64,000 bases of DNA from Bubalus kerabau (GCF_029407905.1 NC_073641.1:16289001-16353000), one strand, 5' to 3'; shown: positions 34,648 to 46,665, counted from the first letter of the stretch. Notes: generated by a model not told the origin, from the sequence alone. A program made the numbers and translations.

Positions 34648-34899
34648 GAAAAGGCAGCTATGAAGAGCCAAGAATGATAATATGTGCAGCTCCCAGGCTG
34701 GCCTTTAATGCCATTAGAAAAGAGGTTCCCAAAACGTCTTGAGCCATATGAGAGCCTCTTTGGGAAAAGGCACTTCTCTGTGAGGTGAACATTTGCCTTT
34801 TTTTTTTTTTAAAGGGGGCAGTTAATTTTCACCGGAAGTTTTTATGCCTTTATTGCCTTTTCTCACTCTTCTCTGAAATTAGTCCCAATTTCTCCATAA

Positions 34900-35137
34900 T
34901 CTTCCTAAAATGAGGACCTCCATTGGGCTGGAGGTCCAAGAGGAGCAAGAGCCCAAGGACCCCGGCCTGACCCTGAGGGAGTGGATGTCTGCAGTGCCAC
35001 AGGCCCCGGCTGACCCTGTGGGCCGGATGTCTGGCAGTCTCCTCTCAGCCATCCAAAGTCCTAAGGAGTGCCTTGTGATTGATGATATCCGGGAGGTCTT
35101 TTCTATTACATATATATTTTTCAAAAATCAGATTTAG
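34900..35137 (+). other. GC-rich orphan segment with 75-codon open frame
   Basis: A roughly 180-bp GC-rich block in AT-rich intron. The + strand frame from 34910 begins MRTSIGLEVQEEQEPKDPG and includes LTLREWMSAV and ECLVIDDIREVF, a composition that looks protein-like. A minus-strand frame also crosses it. I do not recognise it and see no flanking splice signals that I trust. It could be a fragment of an old retrocopy or exapted sequence. Confidence 0.3.
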
Positions 35138-35164
35138 CCACAAAAACTGCCCCGTTCCCACTGT

Positions 35165-35545
35165 CTAAACAATAAAACCCAAATTTCTTATGTAGCCTCG
35201 ATGACCCAGCTTTTGTTCCTCTCTAAGCTACTATGTCATCTTCACATCTTACGCTCCAGACATCCCGAATTACTTTCTGTTCCTCTGCAGAACCTGCTCT
35301 CCTGCCTCCTTGCCACCTCTGTATGGTGATATACTTCTCTCCCTGCTTCAACTGAGGTATCATCCCTCTGAGAACCAGTCCATGATTCCTCTCCTGCTCT
35401 TTTTCAGGAGGGTTAAGGTCCTCTTCCAAGCCTTTCAGCCTCCCTCACTAGACTGAAGAAAGTCTGTTTTATTGACTTCTGTACCAGCACAGTCACCAAG
35501 ACTTCACAAAAAGGATGCCCTCAATAAATGCTAAATAAACACATG
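35165..35545 (+). mobile_element. L2 LINE 3' region, sense
   Basis: Ends with the L2-like CCCTCAATAAATGCTAAATAA. Upstream part is diverged. Confidence 0.5.
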
Positions 35546-35635
35546 TTTCTGGATAGCCAGTAACCTCTAAAAACCTGGCTTTATTCACCTTTCTCCTTGA
35601 GTATTAAAAGGTAATTCCAAATTTTATAGCAATTA

Positions 35636-35855
35636 CAGTTGACCCTTGAAGGTTTGAAAATCACAGTCCACTTATATGCAGATTTTTTGCAGATACTTTA
35701 GCACTGTCTGATCTGTAGTTGGCTGATTGTGCAGATATGGAGCCACTTATTTAGAGGAACCAGGTATGTGGAGGGCCAACTATAAATTATAAGTGGATTT
35801 TGAACTGCACGAAGGGTGGGTGCCTTAAACCTCCACATTGCTCAAGTTTTAACTG
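35636..35855 (+). mobile_element. Tigger-like (Tc1/mariner) nonautonomous element
   Basis: Left end CAGTTGACCCTTGAAGG and right end ATTGCTCAAGTTTTAACTG are inverted repeats. The interior has GTCCACTTATATGCAG. Same family as 60919-61102, opposite orientation. Confidence 0.7.
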
Positions 35856-35879
35856 AATGTTTGTAAGCCTTTCACTTTT

Positions 35880-36780
35880 CCAGATTAAGTAACAGTTTCA
35901 GAAGTATAGGTATTAACTCTTCTTTAAATGTTTGATGGAATTCACCTGTGAAGCCGTCTGGTCCTGGACTTTTATTGGGAGTTTTAAAACCACAGATTCA
36001 ATTTCAGTACCTGTAATTTGGTCTGTTCATATTCTATTTCTTCCTGGTTTAATCTTGGGAGATTGTACCTTTCTAAGAATTTGCCCATTTCTTCTAGATT
36101 GTCTATTTTATTTGCATATAGTTGGTTGTAGTAGTCATTTATGGTCCTTTGTATTACTTTGGTGGCAGTTATAACTTTTTTTCATTTCTAGTTTTGTTCA
36201 TATGGTCCCTCTCCCTTTTTTTCTTCATGAGTCCAGCTAAAGGTTTATCAATATTATCTTTTCAAAGAACTGGTTTTTAGTTTTGTAAATCCTTTCTATT
36301 TTTTTAAGTTTCTACTTATTTCTGCTCTGATCTTTATGATTTATTTCCTTCTACTAACTTTGGGTTTCATTTGTTCTTTTTCTCCTTGCTTTAGGTGTGA
36401 GTTTAGGCTGGTTGGGATTTTTCTTTGGTTTCTAAGGTAAGCTTGTGTTGCTGTAAACTTCACTCTTACAACTGCTTTTGCTGCATCCCATAGGCTTTGG
36501 ATCATCACGTTTTCATTTTCATTTGTCTCCAGGTATTTTTTGATTTCCTCTTTGATTTCTTCAATGCTCCATTGGTTGTTTAATAGGATATTGCTTAGCT
36601 TCCATATTTGCATTTTTTTTGCTTTTATTTCCTTATATAGTCAATTTTTAATCTCATAGCATTGTAGTCGGAAAAGATGCTTTATGATTTCAAGTTTCTT
36701 AAATTTTGACAATTTCCATGGCTACTGGTTGGATGTTTTGTAGGATGCCCCATCACTGAAATTTGTCTGATTCATCTCAT
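35880..36780 (-). mobile_element. L1 ORF2 fragment, antisense
   Basis: Reverse-strand L1 reverse transcriptase coding sequence, e.g. CTGTGAAGCCGTCTGGTCCTGG and ATTTCTTCAATGCTCCATTGG. Multiple stops, no long frame. Confidence 0.8.
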
Positions 36781-36810
36781 GAGAAGACTGGGCTTTGAGT
36801 TACTGGGATA

Positions 36811-36876
36811 AAGACCAAGATGTAAAGTGCAATTATCATTACATCATATCAAGGGTACATACTATCAACATGATTT
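36811..36876 (+). repeat. 66-bp direct repeat, copy 1
   Basis: Starts AAGACCAAGATGTAAAG and ends CAACATGATTT. Copy 2 is at 38286-38351 with two mismatches. The pair brackets the BovB insertion. Confidence 0.93.
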
Positions 36877-36920
36877 ATAATGCTGATATTGACCATGACC
36901 ACATTGCAGAGGTAGTACTT

Positions 36921-37075
36921 GTCAAATTTCTCCACTGTAATCTTTTTTTTTTCCTTCTTTCCATGTTGAGTTCTTTGGAAGCAAGTTCACTATATGCAGT
37001 CCACAGCAAGGAGTGAAGAGTTATACTTACCTACTCTTTTTATTAAAATTTTTGTTTTCTAACTTGTTATTTCAG
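36921..37075 (+). repeat. Inverted repeat arm A (about 155 bp)
   Basis: Its reverse complement is at 37618-37780, at roughly 90 percent identity with small indels. Confidence 0.92.
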
Positions 37076-37594
37076 AAAAACGGTTGATTTTTGTGTATTT
37101 ATTTTATATCTGGTAATAATACTGATTGCTTAGGACTGCTGGTAGATAGCTTTGGATTTTCTTAGATCTGCAAGTAACTTGTTTTCCTCCATTTCGTTTT
37201 ATAGATAAGCAACTGAAGAAAAGCTATTAAGATTATTTACCAAACTGAAGCCTGATTTCCAGTTCATGCCTAGAAATCTGTCTCATTATGTCCAATACTT
37301 TTACAGGTACTTTTGCTTCTATAAAAAAAAGAAAGACTAAAATAACTTGTTGAGGATTTAGGTAACTATGCTAACAAACATTTGGTACTTATTACAGCTT
37401 TAAGAAAGTACAAGTAGTATAAAAATTGCAAACTTTTAGATTTGCATCAAATGAATTAAAACTAGTTATATTAGGAATAATGAAATTATCAACCACAGAT
37501 ATCACAAATCTTTTTCTTTGAGTCTCAGTTCATTTTGGACACTTAAAAATATAACAGGCATTTTTGTTTAAATATTGACATTTTCTTATGATTC

Positions 37595-38285
37595 TCAGTT
37601 CAGTTCAGTCACTCAGTCTGAAATAACAAGTTAGAAAACAAAAATTTTAATAAAAAGAGTAGGGAAGTAAACTCTTCACTCCTTGGTGTGGACTGCATAT
37701 AGTGAATTTGCTTCCAAATGATTCAACATGGAAAGCAGGAAAAAAAAAAAAAGATTAACTTTACAGTGAAGAAATCTGACACAACTTTGTGACTTTGTGA
37801 CCCCATGGACTGCAGTAGGCCAGGCTTCCCTGTCCATCACCAACTCCTAGAGCTTGCTCAAACTCATGTCTATCAAGTCAGTGATGCCATCCAATCATCT
37901 CATCCTCTGTCATCCCCTTCTCCTCCTGCCTTCAGTCTTTCCCAGCATCAGGGTCTTTTCCAATGAGTCATTTCTCCCCATCAGGTGGCCAAAGTATTGG
38001 AGTTTCAGCTTCAACATCAGTCCTTCCAATGAATGCCCAGGACTGATCTCCTTTAGGATGGACTGGTTGGATCTCCTTGCAGTCCAAGGGACTCTCAAGA
38101 GTCTTCAACACCACAGTTCAAAAGCATCAATTCTTCAGCACTCAGCTTTCTTTATAGTCCAACTCTCACATCCATACATGCTGGTGCTGCTAAATCGCTT
38201 CAGTCGTGCCCAACTCTGTGTGACCCCATTGACGGCATGACTACTGAAAAAACCATAGCTTTGACTAGACGGACCTTTGTTGGCC
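37595..38285 (-). mobile_element. BovB LINE 3' part, antisense, disrupted
   Basis: GTTCAG repeats at 37597-37615, then arm A', then the remaining 3' UTR and C-terminal ORF2 to 38280 (ACGGACCTTTGTTGGC). A roughly 60-bp Bov-A fragment is lodged inside at about 38180-38238. Confidence 0.88.
37618..37780 (-). repeat. Inverted repeat arm A', lodged inside a BovB 3' end
   Basis: Begins GAAATAACAAGTTAGAAAAC and ends GAAATCTGAC. It splits the BovB 3' terminal sequence: CAGTTCAGTCACTCAGTC before it, TTTGTGACCCCATGGACTGC after it. Confidence 0.9.
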
Positions 38286-38351
38286 AAGACCAAGATGTAA
38301 AGTGCAATTATCATTACATCATACCAAGGGTACATACGATCAACATGATTT
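38286..38351 (+). repeat. 66-bp direct repeat, copy 2
   Basis: Matches 36811-36876 in the same orientation with two mismatches. Confidence 0.93.
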
Positions 38352-39404
38352 CTAGAATAAATTTAAAAACATTAATTGGATAATACTAATTAGATGCTTT
38401 CATTTCTGCATTTTAACTCCAAAATGTAAAATTAAAGTTAAAACCTTATGAATTTTTTATTTTTAGGATTTAGTGCCATCACTAGTTACAAACAACTTAT
38501 GGCTCTCGTTTTCACAAATGTTCAAAGCTTCTATAGGGATTATTAAGAAGTTAAAGGGTTAAAAAGTACCAGTTTTTAAAGTATCTTTTTTCAGTATGAA
38601 GTATATAGAGATCATAGTAATTCATAGGAAGAGACAGACAAAACATAAATGAGTCCAAAGACCGAAGTATGTATGTTTAAAAAGAATTCCTGGAAAATGA
38701 GGTCACTAGCATTCTTTATGAACAGCAGAGCAGGATGGCACAAGACAGATGCCTGAGAAACAGAAAAGACTAAAAAGCAAAAAAACTAGGAGGAAAAAAA
38801 TGTAAGAAAACTCAAAGAGGGGTAGAGAAACAGTGACTAAAGGAAGCATAGAAAAATGCAGATAGAAATGTCCAAAACTCAAGAGTTTTGGAAACTGACA
38901 GAGGAGGAAAAATAGGAATAAGCAAAATATAGTAAAACAGAACACTAGGTAAACCAAGCAAAGAGGAAAATAGACGCTGGCCTTTGAAAAAGAAAACAAG
39001 GATGAAAGCCAGTGGGTTTTCTTTTGCTGTTCATTGTTCACATGGGAAAACTTCCTTTGTTCTGAGTTTTGAATGAATATTAGTATTTCTCCTTTAGTTT
39101 AGAATTCTGAAAAGCTGGCTTTAAAAATGTATTTTGTTTCCTTTAGTTGAAAAAGAGAAATTCCACAATATTATAGAGTGTCTTTAATAAATACTGCATA
39201 TTGTTGAGGCAAATATAAAATATGTAACTTTTAAAATATATTCAGCAACATGGGAAAGCAGTTTCTTGGCTTTCTGGACTATCTAGCATGCTTCACACTC
39301 AACAGGACACAGGTGGAAAGATTTAAGAGGCTTTCCAGAATAAATCTGTAATATGTATTTTTACACTTGCCATGAGATTTAACCAACTGCTCAGGCAGTA
39401 ACTT
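38352..39404. other. Intronic unique sequence
   Basis: AT-rich and purine-rich at 38640-39010. The long minus frame at 38706-39041 is a low-complexity Phe/Leu/Ser translation of that purine-rich stretch. Confidence 0.35.
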
Positions 39405-39767
39405 TAAAAAAATTATTTAATTGTAGGGTAATTGCTTTACAATATTGTGTTGGCTTCTGCCATGCATCAACACGAAACAGCCACAGGTATACACACGTCC
39501 CTTCCTCTTGAATCTCCTTCCCACCCCATTCCACGCCTCTAGGTTGTCACAGAGCATCAGATTTGAGCTTCAGCATCATAGAGCAAATTTCCACTGGCTA
39601 TCTAATTTTTATCTATACATGTGATGATGTATATGTTTCAGTGCTACTCTCTTAGTTCTTCTCACCGTCTCCTTCCCTGCCCTGTGTCCACAAATCTGTT
39701 GTCTATTGTCTTTGTCTCCAAGGCTGCCCTGCAGATAGTTCATCAGTACCATCTTTCTAGATTCCAC

Positions 39768-39968
39768 AATGGGTACATATTCAGTTGTGTCTGACTCTGT
39801 GACCCTTTGGACTATAGCCTCTCAGGCTCCTCTGTCCATGGGATTTTCCAGGCAAGAATATTGGAGTGGGTTACCATTTCCTTCTACAGGGGATCTTCCT
39901 GACCCAGGGATTGAATCCATGTCTTTTATGTCTCCTGCATTGCAGGAGGATTCTTTACCTGCTGAGCC
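39768..39968 (-). mobile_element. Bov-tA SINE nested in L1, antisense
   Basis: CAGGCAAGAATATTGGAGTG core and degraded head at right. Flanked by ATTCCAC (39761-39767) and ATTCCAT (39969-39975). Confidence 0.85.
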
Positions 39969-40288
39969 ATTCCATACATATATATGTGTGTAACATTTCA
40001 GTATGTCTCTTTTTGACTTACTTCACTATGTATAATAGGATCTACGTTCATCCACCTCATTAGAACTGACTCAAATGCATTCCTTTTTATGGCTGGATAA
40101 TATTCCATTATGTATATGTACCATAACTTCTTTATCCATTCCTCTGTCCATAGACATCCAGGTTGCTTCCAAGCACTATTGTAAATAGTGCTGCAATGAA
40201 CACTGGGGTATATGTATCTTCTTCAATTATGGTTTCCTCAGGGTATATGCCCAGTAGTGGGACTGATGGATCATACGGTAGTTCCATT

Positions 40289-40823
40289 CAGTTCAGTTCA
40301 GTTCAGTTGCTCAGTCGTGTCTGACTCTTTGTGACCCCATGAATTGCAGCACGCCAGGCCTCCCTGTCCATCACCAACTCCCAGAGTTCACCCAAACTCA
40401 TATCCATCGAGTCAGTGATGCCATCCAGCCATCTCATCCTCTGTCATCCCCTTCTCCTCCTGCCCCCAATCCCTCCCAGCATCAGAGTCTTTTCCAATGA
40501 GTCAACTCTTCGCATGAGGTGGCCAAAGTACTGGAGTTTCAGCTTTAGCATCAGTCCTTCCAAAGAAATCCCAGGGCTGATCTCCTTCAGAATGGACTGG
40601 TTGGATCTCCTTGCAGTCCAAGGGACTCTCAAGAGTCTTCTCCAACACCACAGTTCAAAAGCATCAATTCTTCAGCGCTCAGCTTTCTTCACAGTCCAAC
40701 TCTCACATCCATACATGACCACTGGAAAAACCATAGCTTTGACTAGACGGACCTTTGTTGGCAAAGTTATGTCTCTGCTTTTGAATATGCTATCTAGGTT
40801 GGTCATAACTTTCCAAGGAGTAA
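40289..40823 (-). mobile_element. BovB 3' part nested in L1, antisense, 535 bp
   Basis: GTTCAG repeats at left to GGTCATAACTTTCCAAGGAG at right. An uninterrupted minus frame (40632-40444) covers part of the ORF2 C-terminus. Target-site duplication GGTAGTTCCATT / GGTAGTTTCATT at 40277-40288 and 40824-40835. Confidence 0.94.
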
Positions 40824-41960
40824 GGTAGTTTCATTCCTAGCTTTTTAAGGAATCTCCACACTGTTCTCCACAGTGGCTGGATCAATTTGCATTCCCATCA
40901 ACAGTGCAAAAGTGTTCCCTTTTCTCCACACCCTCTTCAGCATTTGTTGTTTATAGATTTTTTGATGATGACCATTCTGACCAATGTGAGGTGATACCTC
41001 ACTGTAGTTTTGATTTGCATTTTTCTAATAATGAGCGATGTTGAGCATCTTTTCATGTGTTTTATTAGCCATCTGTATGCCTTCTTTGGAGAAATATCTA
41101 TTTAGGTCTTCAGCCCACTTTTTTAATTGGGTTGTTTGTTTTTCTGGTATTGAGCTGAATGAGATACTTGTATATTTTGAAGACTAAACCTTTGTCAGTT
41201 GTTTCATTTTCAATTGTTTTCTCCCATTGTGAGGGTTGTCTTTTCATCTTATTTATTGTTTCCTTTGCTGTGCAAAAGCTTTAAGTTTAATTAGATCCCA
41301 TTTGATTATTTTTGTTTTTATTTCCATTACTCTCCGAGATGGGTCCTAGAGGATCTTGTTGTGATGCATATTGAAGAGCGTATATTTTCCTCTAAGTTTC
41401 TGGCCTTACATTTAAGTCTTTAATTCATTTTGAGTTTATTTTTGTGTATGGTGTTAGGAAGTGTCCTAGCTTCATTCTTTTGCATGTAGCTGTCCAGTTT
41501 TCCCAGCACCATTTATCGAAAAGGCTGTCTTTTCTCCATTGTATATTCTTGCCTTTGTAAAAGCTAAGGTGCCCATAGGTGTGTGGGTTTATCTCTGGGC
41601 TTTCTATCTTGTTCCATTGGTCTATATTTCTGTTTCTGTGCTACTACCATACTGCACTATCTTGATGACTTTAGCTGTGTAGTATAGTCTGAAGTCAGGC
41701 AGGCTGATTCCTCCAGTTCCATTTTTCTTTCTCAAGATTGCTTTGGCTATCTGGGGTCTTTTGGGTTTCCAGATAAACTGTAAAAGTTTTTGTTCTAGTT
41801 CTAAAATGTCATTGGTAGTTTGATAGAGACTGCACTGAATTTGTAGATTACTTTGGGTAGTACAGCCATTTTCACAATATTGATTCTTCCAAGCCAAGAA
41901 TATAGTCTATCTCTCCATCTGTTTGTGTCATCTTGCCAATAACTTTTAATATATGGTCTG

Positions 41961-42825
41961 TGAACTAATAAAACATAGGGAAGAGGGCCTTTCCCAATCA
42001 AAAAGGCCTGGTAAGCAGCTGCGATACATGGCTATCTGCCTGTGTCAAGACAAATCCATGAACAAAGCAAACTTCTCTAATGTGATAGAAACTTATTTCG
42101 GAGCAGACATGAAAGCAGAGTAAACACAGAAGAGTCTTCTTCATCCAGAAGAAAAGGGCAGAAAAAGAGGTAACTTCAGGGATTGGACAGAAGGCTTATT
42201 ACAATTTGAATAATCACCTTTCCAGGGTCAGCAACTCTGACAAAGACTTATTTATAAAAAACCATGTTGGTCTTCAGCAGCATTATTTATAGTCTTGTAT
42301 AAAATGAACACTAAATAGGGAACCTGGTCTATAATCATATTCCTTCTCTCTTCATTTTATTACTGCCTTAGAACTTGGTTAAGAGGGAGAAATGGAAGGA
42401 AAACATTCACATTACACTGAGCTTATAATTGTATAATCTCCAAAATAATGATATTCTGCTTTATATTTAAATTGTATTTACCAGTGAAACCCCATCCCCT
42501 AATTTCTTTCCAGCACTGGCATCAAGGAAAAAAACCCCAACATTTCATTTATGAGGTAGTACGCTTTTACCATAAAAATATCAGATATCAATTTTTTCTC
42601 AGAATATTAAGAATTACAATAAAAACTAAACACTGTAACTTGTGGGCTAATTAGGTAAAGGTCACAAAAACTGTCAAATATTATAGAAATGCTATAAATT
42701 CCAATCATCATCTCAATATACTGACAGTAGTCAAACATAGACAATTGAATTCTTAAAAATATCAGGGACAACACTGAATGAGAATAAAATACTTTCTGGA
42801 GCACTGATTGTTCCAGACACCGTGC
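41961..42825. other. Intronic unique sequence
   Basis: Nothing recognised. Confidence 0.35.
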
Positions 42826-43015
42826 TAAATCCTTCAAAACCAGTATTTCACTTAATCCACAGATATACCTATCAGAAAGGTACTCTTATTATACCCAATT
42901 TACACTTTAAGGAACAGTCTAAGAAAGGATATATAATTTGTCCAAGATCACACAGCTAGTAAACTTCCAAAGTAGCACTCAAAATCAGGTCTAACTTCAA
43001 ACTCCATAATCAACC
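42826..43015 (-). mobile_element. MIR SINE, antisense
   Basis: AAGATCACACAGCTAGTAAAC is the reversed MIR core. Confidence 0.7.
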
Positions 43016-43364
43016 ACTCTATTTATATTTTTAAGAAAAATTACAGATAAATCACAGGTACTTCTTGTTCAAGTTAAACAACATTTTGAGTAACCTTCTG
43101 AATTATAATTCTTCAAATAATATAGGGATTATAATAGTAGGGCCATGAATTTAACATTTTCCATGATCTAAAGATGGTCAGACAATTTTTGATCAAGAAT
43201 TAAAGTCCTGAAGTCACTTGTCTGACCTAGTTACTACAGTTTGAAACAATATTGCCTTATTAGAAATATGAAAAATATGCATTGTTGAAATACAAAATCA
43301 CAAACAAGGTAACGTTTTTGAAAACAAACAGAATCAAATCACTGAGTCAAACATGATTGGCTAT

Positions 43365-43510
43365 TTCTGAAATCTACCACTTCCTAGCTATGAGATCTTG
43401 ACCAAAGTTAGGTAACCTTTCTGTGCCTCAGATTCTTCCCATAGAATCTGGGCCTAAGAACAATATCAAACTTACAGGTTTAAAAAAGATAGGTGTTTTG
43501 AAAATATTCA
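43365..43510 (+). mobile_element. MIR SINE, sense, degraded
   Basis: CCACTTCCTAGCTATGAGATC and TCTGTGCCTCAG. Confidence 0.55.
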
Positions 43511-44255
43511 ATAAAAGTTAACTTCTTACTATGGTTTACTTCTACTTAGAAAAATAGCTCAAGCCCACTGTTTTATTTATCACGGTCAAGTGAACTATCT
43601 GAACACAAAGAACAGAACATTATTATTATATGTAACTTGATTATCCACTACTGCCAGAGAAGAAAAAGGGTATTAATAGTCCAAAATGTCAGGTGGTAGA
43701 AAGATTATTAGTGAATGTCTTTGGAAGTGAGTTCTGTGACTTGCGTTTATGCATGGCCACCCTAGATGCCCTTGGAGTTCACGCCTTATAAAACATGAGT
43801 GAGAACTGTCTGCCTTCTGCCTTTGTTGAGCCTTTGTGCTCAACTTTGTGTTCAGCACCACGGAGATGGAAAAATTCCGATCAAACTTCTCATAAAAACT
43901 TTTATATACCTATAATAGAAAATGGCAATCAAATATCCTAGATTTTGTTCTTTTTATTCCTCACGCTACTTATTTTCTGCACGCAATCTTTTCCATTACT
44001 TTGAAGGGAGGGGGTTTGCCTAGGATTGGTTACTTCCTTCTTGGCTCTAGGGCCACAATTCAGGTAGTGGCCACCTGTTAAATAATGAGGGCTTTTTACT
44101 GATTTCATGGTCAACTGTCTTAAGGTTTCTCCAGGTGTGGTTAACTAAAACAAAATAAGAACGTAGCACACTAACTAGTTGTTTAAGCATTTACAGTAAA
44201 AATAAAAATGTTGAACAATAAAGTCCAACTTGCTTACCAAATATTAAATAGTATT
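43511..44255. other. Intronic unique sequence
   Basis: Nothing recognised. Confidence 0.35.
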
Positions 44256-44259
44256 ACAC

Positions 44260-45245
44260 TGCTACAGTATTGAGGTACTGACACAGGAATAGATAGAAAA
44301 ATCCATGTACAATAATGAAGCTGATCCAAAAATGTACGTAAGACCTATTCCATCATAAAGGACATGTTTAATGTCGGTGGGGAAACATAGGACTATTCAA
44401 TTGTGGAGATTAGTAATTTAGGGGAAAAAAGTTGTAACATTAACCTAATATAAAACACCATATCAATTCCAGATAGATTAAAGATGTAAAATTAAAAATA
44501 AAACCATAAAATTACTCGAGAAAGATACAACTAGGTATTTATAATCCTGGGATTTTTAAAGGCCTAAAGATGAAACCGGGCAGAAAACACGGAGAAAAAG
44601 ATTGGCAGATTTGGCAATGCAAATTTAAAACTCTTCAAAACAAAACAAAAACCTCTACAAACAAACTGTAAGGCAATAACAAACTCGTAAAAATATTTAA
44701 AGCAAATAATATCATTCTTAATATTTAAGAGCTTTTGTAAAACAATAAGAAATGTATAATCATCTTAGAGTATACAACTAACCATCACCAAAACAACAAT
44801 GAAATATAAATGGCTAGTTAACATATTTAACAAGTTCACTTTACTGGTAAACAAAGAAACAGAAAATAATGCAGAGTAGAAACTGGCAAAGACTACTGTA
44901 TCTGTTTCCTGGGATATACTACAGCACATACATAAATAATACCTAGAGTATGGAGAACCCAGCAACTTCATACACTGCTGTACAGGCATAGATGACTCAA
45001 TTTTCTGGAATTCAATCCAGCAAAAGTGTCATCAAAGGCATACCTGAGCTGCCAGAAATCAGAGTGGTTGGGTGAGGTGACTGGCTGAAAAGGGGCATGA
45101 GGAAACTTTCTGGGGTATTGTATGTGTTCTGGATCTTGTTCTGGTGGTGTTTACAATGGCTGTATATAATTATTAAAATTCTAAAAATGAACAATTAGAA
45201 CTGTGAATTTTTTAATCTGTAAAATATTCCTCAATTAAAATAAAA
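44260..45245 (+). mobile_element. Old L1M-like element, sense
   Basis: Resembles L1 ORF2 3' end and 3' UTR; ends GTTTACAATGGCTGTATATAA and ATTCCTCAATTAAAATAAAAAAA. Heavily mutated. Confidence 0.6.
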
Positions 45246-45452
45246 AAATGCATACCTGGCTCAGCAGTTTAAATTCCTTTAGCCTCAGAAATAACAGTGG
45301 ATACACAAAATTTTAACTACTGGATTATTCACTGATGAAAGGCTTATAATAAAAAGGTGAGTGTTCTTAGTCTAGACAAAAGCATAGTGATGATTACCTG
45401 TGGGACATAAGATTAAAATGATTTTTTCTTTTCTTTTTCAGTGTTTTATAAT

Positions 45453-45515
45453 TCATTGTCCATGGGGTCACAAAGAGTCAGACATGACTGAGATCGACTG
45501 AATGACAAACAACAA
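45453..45515 (+). mobile_element. BovB/Bov-A 3' tail fragment, sense
   Basis: TTGTCCATGGGGTCACAAAG then AGTCAGACATGACTGAG and an AAC tail; only about 60 bp. Confidence 0.75.
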
Positions 45516-45814
45516 AACTCTTTCTTATGAAAGAAAATGACACATTGTTTAAAACTGCCTTTAGAGAAATACAAACAAGACTATGTACAATTTATGTATA
45601 GTCTTTCCTTAAATTTTGCCTGAAATCCTACTACGTGGGTTTTTCTATCTTGCTTTAAGCATCATATAACTTCAGATATGGTTTGCTGAGAATTTCTTGA
45701 TTGCCTGTGTACAATGGCAACTTCCAGTCCCTCATTTTCTACTGGCTTTATTGCTGTTTGAAACTACCATTGAGAAATGACTTTTTAACTACATTGTACT
45801 AATCCCAAGGACCT

Positions 45815-45961
45815 AAAAAGAAAAAAAAAATTATTTATTTATTTGGCTAAACTGGGTCTTAGTTGCAGCATGTGGGATCTAGTTCCCTGACCAGTGACTG
45901 AACCTGGGCCCCTTGCCCTCTGAGCTCGGAGTCCTAGCCGCTGGAGCACCAGGGAAGTCCC
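45815..45961 (-). mobile_element. CHR-like tRNA-Glu SINE, antisense
   Basis: GGAGCACCAGGGAAGTCCC at right (reverse head), TATTTATTTATTTGGCT at left. Confidence 0.75.
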
Positions 45962-46033
45962 TTAAACTTACTATTCAATAGAAGTAAACTGCTTATGCCT
46001 ATATAGTTTTCTTTGTTCCAAAATGCTGTCCGT

Positions 46034-46061
46034 TGTGGGGGGAGGGGGGGCGGGGGGGAGT
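46034..46061 (+). repeat. G-run tract, G-quadruplex candidate
   Basis: Three runs of six or seven G separated by single A or C bases. Each long run can supply two G3 stacks. Confidence 0.7.
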
Positions 46062-46474
46062 TTCTGGAGAGAGTCTACAATCTATGACTGTGTATTCCCA
46101 CTTTCCCCCTCTTTTTCTATGAATGCCATATTTGCATTAGCTGAACTCTGTCCACTTAAGCATTTTATAATCTGGATTCAGCTAAAGAACCTGCTTGACT
46201 ATACTTATCCCCTTTTCTCAACAGATTTTAGAATAGAACCACTGAGCACTACTGGCCAATTTAATGACTATGTCCACATTCCTTCTAGGTCACAGATAAC
46301 ATAAGTAAATGAACATTTGCCTTTTCCTTATGTTATTTTTTCTTTGAGGTTATTACAATGAGAGGACTGTATAGCTAACATTTTGCCAGTTTATTTAGTT
46401 TGTGTTGTCTGGGTAATTTGGCAGGCTTTATCAATACTACCCTGGTACCAAGCACCCTCCTTCTCTCACACCTA

Positions 46475-46665
46475 ACATTTCCCGAGCATTTCCTAAGAGT
46501 CAGGCAATCTGTTGACTACTTTACATTAATTAGCTCATTTAACTCTAATAATAACTCTGAGGTATGTATTGTCATCTCTATTTTACAGGTGAAGAAATTG
46601 AGGCTTGCAAGAGAGGCTGCTTGCTGCAGTCATTGTGAGAGGAGGGATTTGAACCAGGTGCTATA
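46475..46665 (-). mobile_element. MIR SINE, antisense
   Basis: CTATTTTACAGGTGAAGAAA and GAGGGATTTGAACCAGG. Confidence 0.75.

Larger units (their letters stand above)
36781..37075 (-). mobile_element. Old L1M-like 3' UTR fragment
   Basis: Contains TTTCTCCACTGTAATC and AGTTCACTATATGCAGTCC, like mammalian L1M 3' UTRs in reverse. Part of it (36811-36876 and 36921-37075) is duplicated nearby. Confidence 0.6.
39405..41960 (-). mobile_element. L1, antisense, about 1.8 kb plus two nested insertions
   Basis: 3' UTR at left (39405-39767), then ORF2 C-terminal coding in reverse to about 41960; for example CAGCACCATTTATCGAAAAGG and a minus frame 41897-41622 containing LLQFIWKPKRPQIAKAIL, a typical L1 ORF2 stretch. 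Broken by stops. Interrupted by SINE 39768-39968 and BovB 40289-40823. Confidence 0.9.

Noticed and set aside
38706..39041. 111-codon hydrophobic minus-strand frame that looks like a membrane protein
   Set aside because: Low-complexity complement of a purine-rich stretch; no start context or family.
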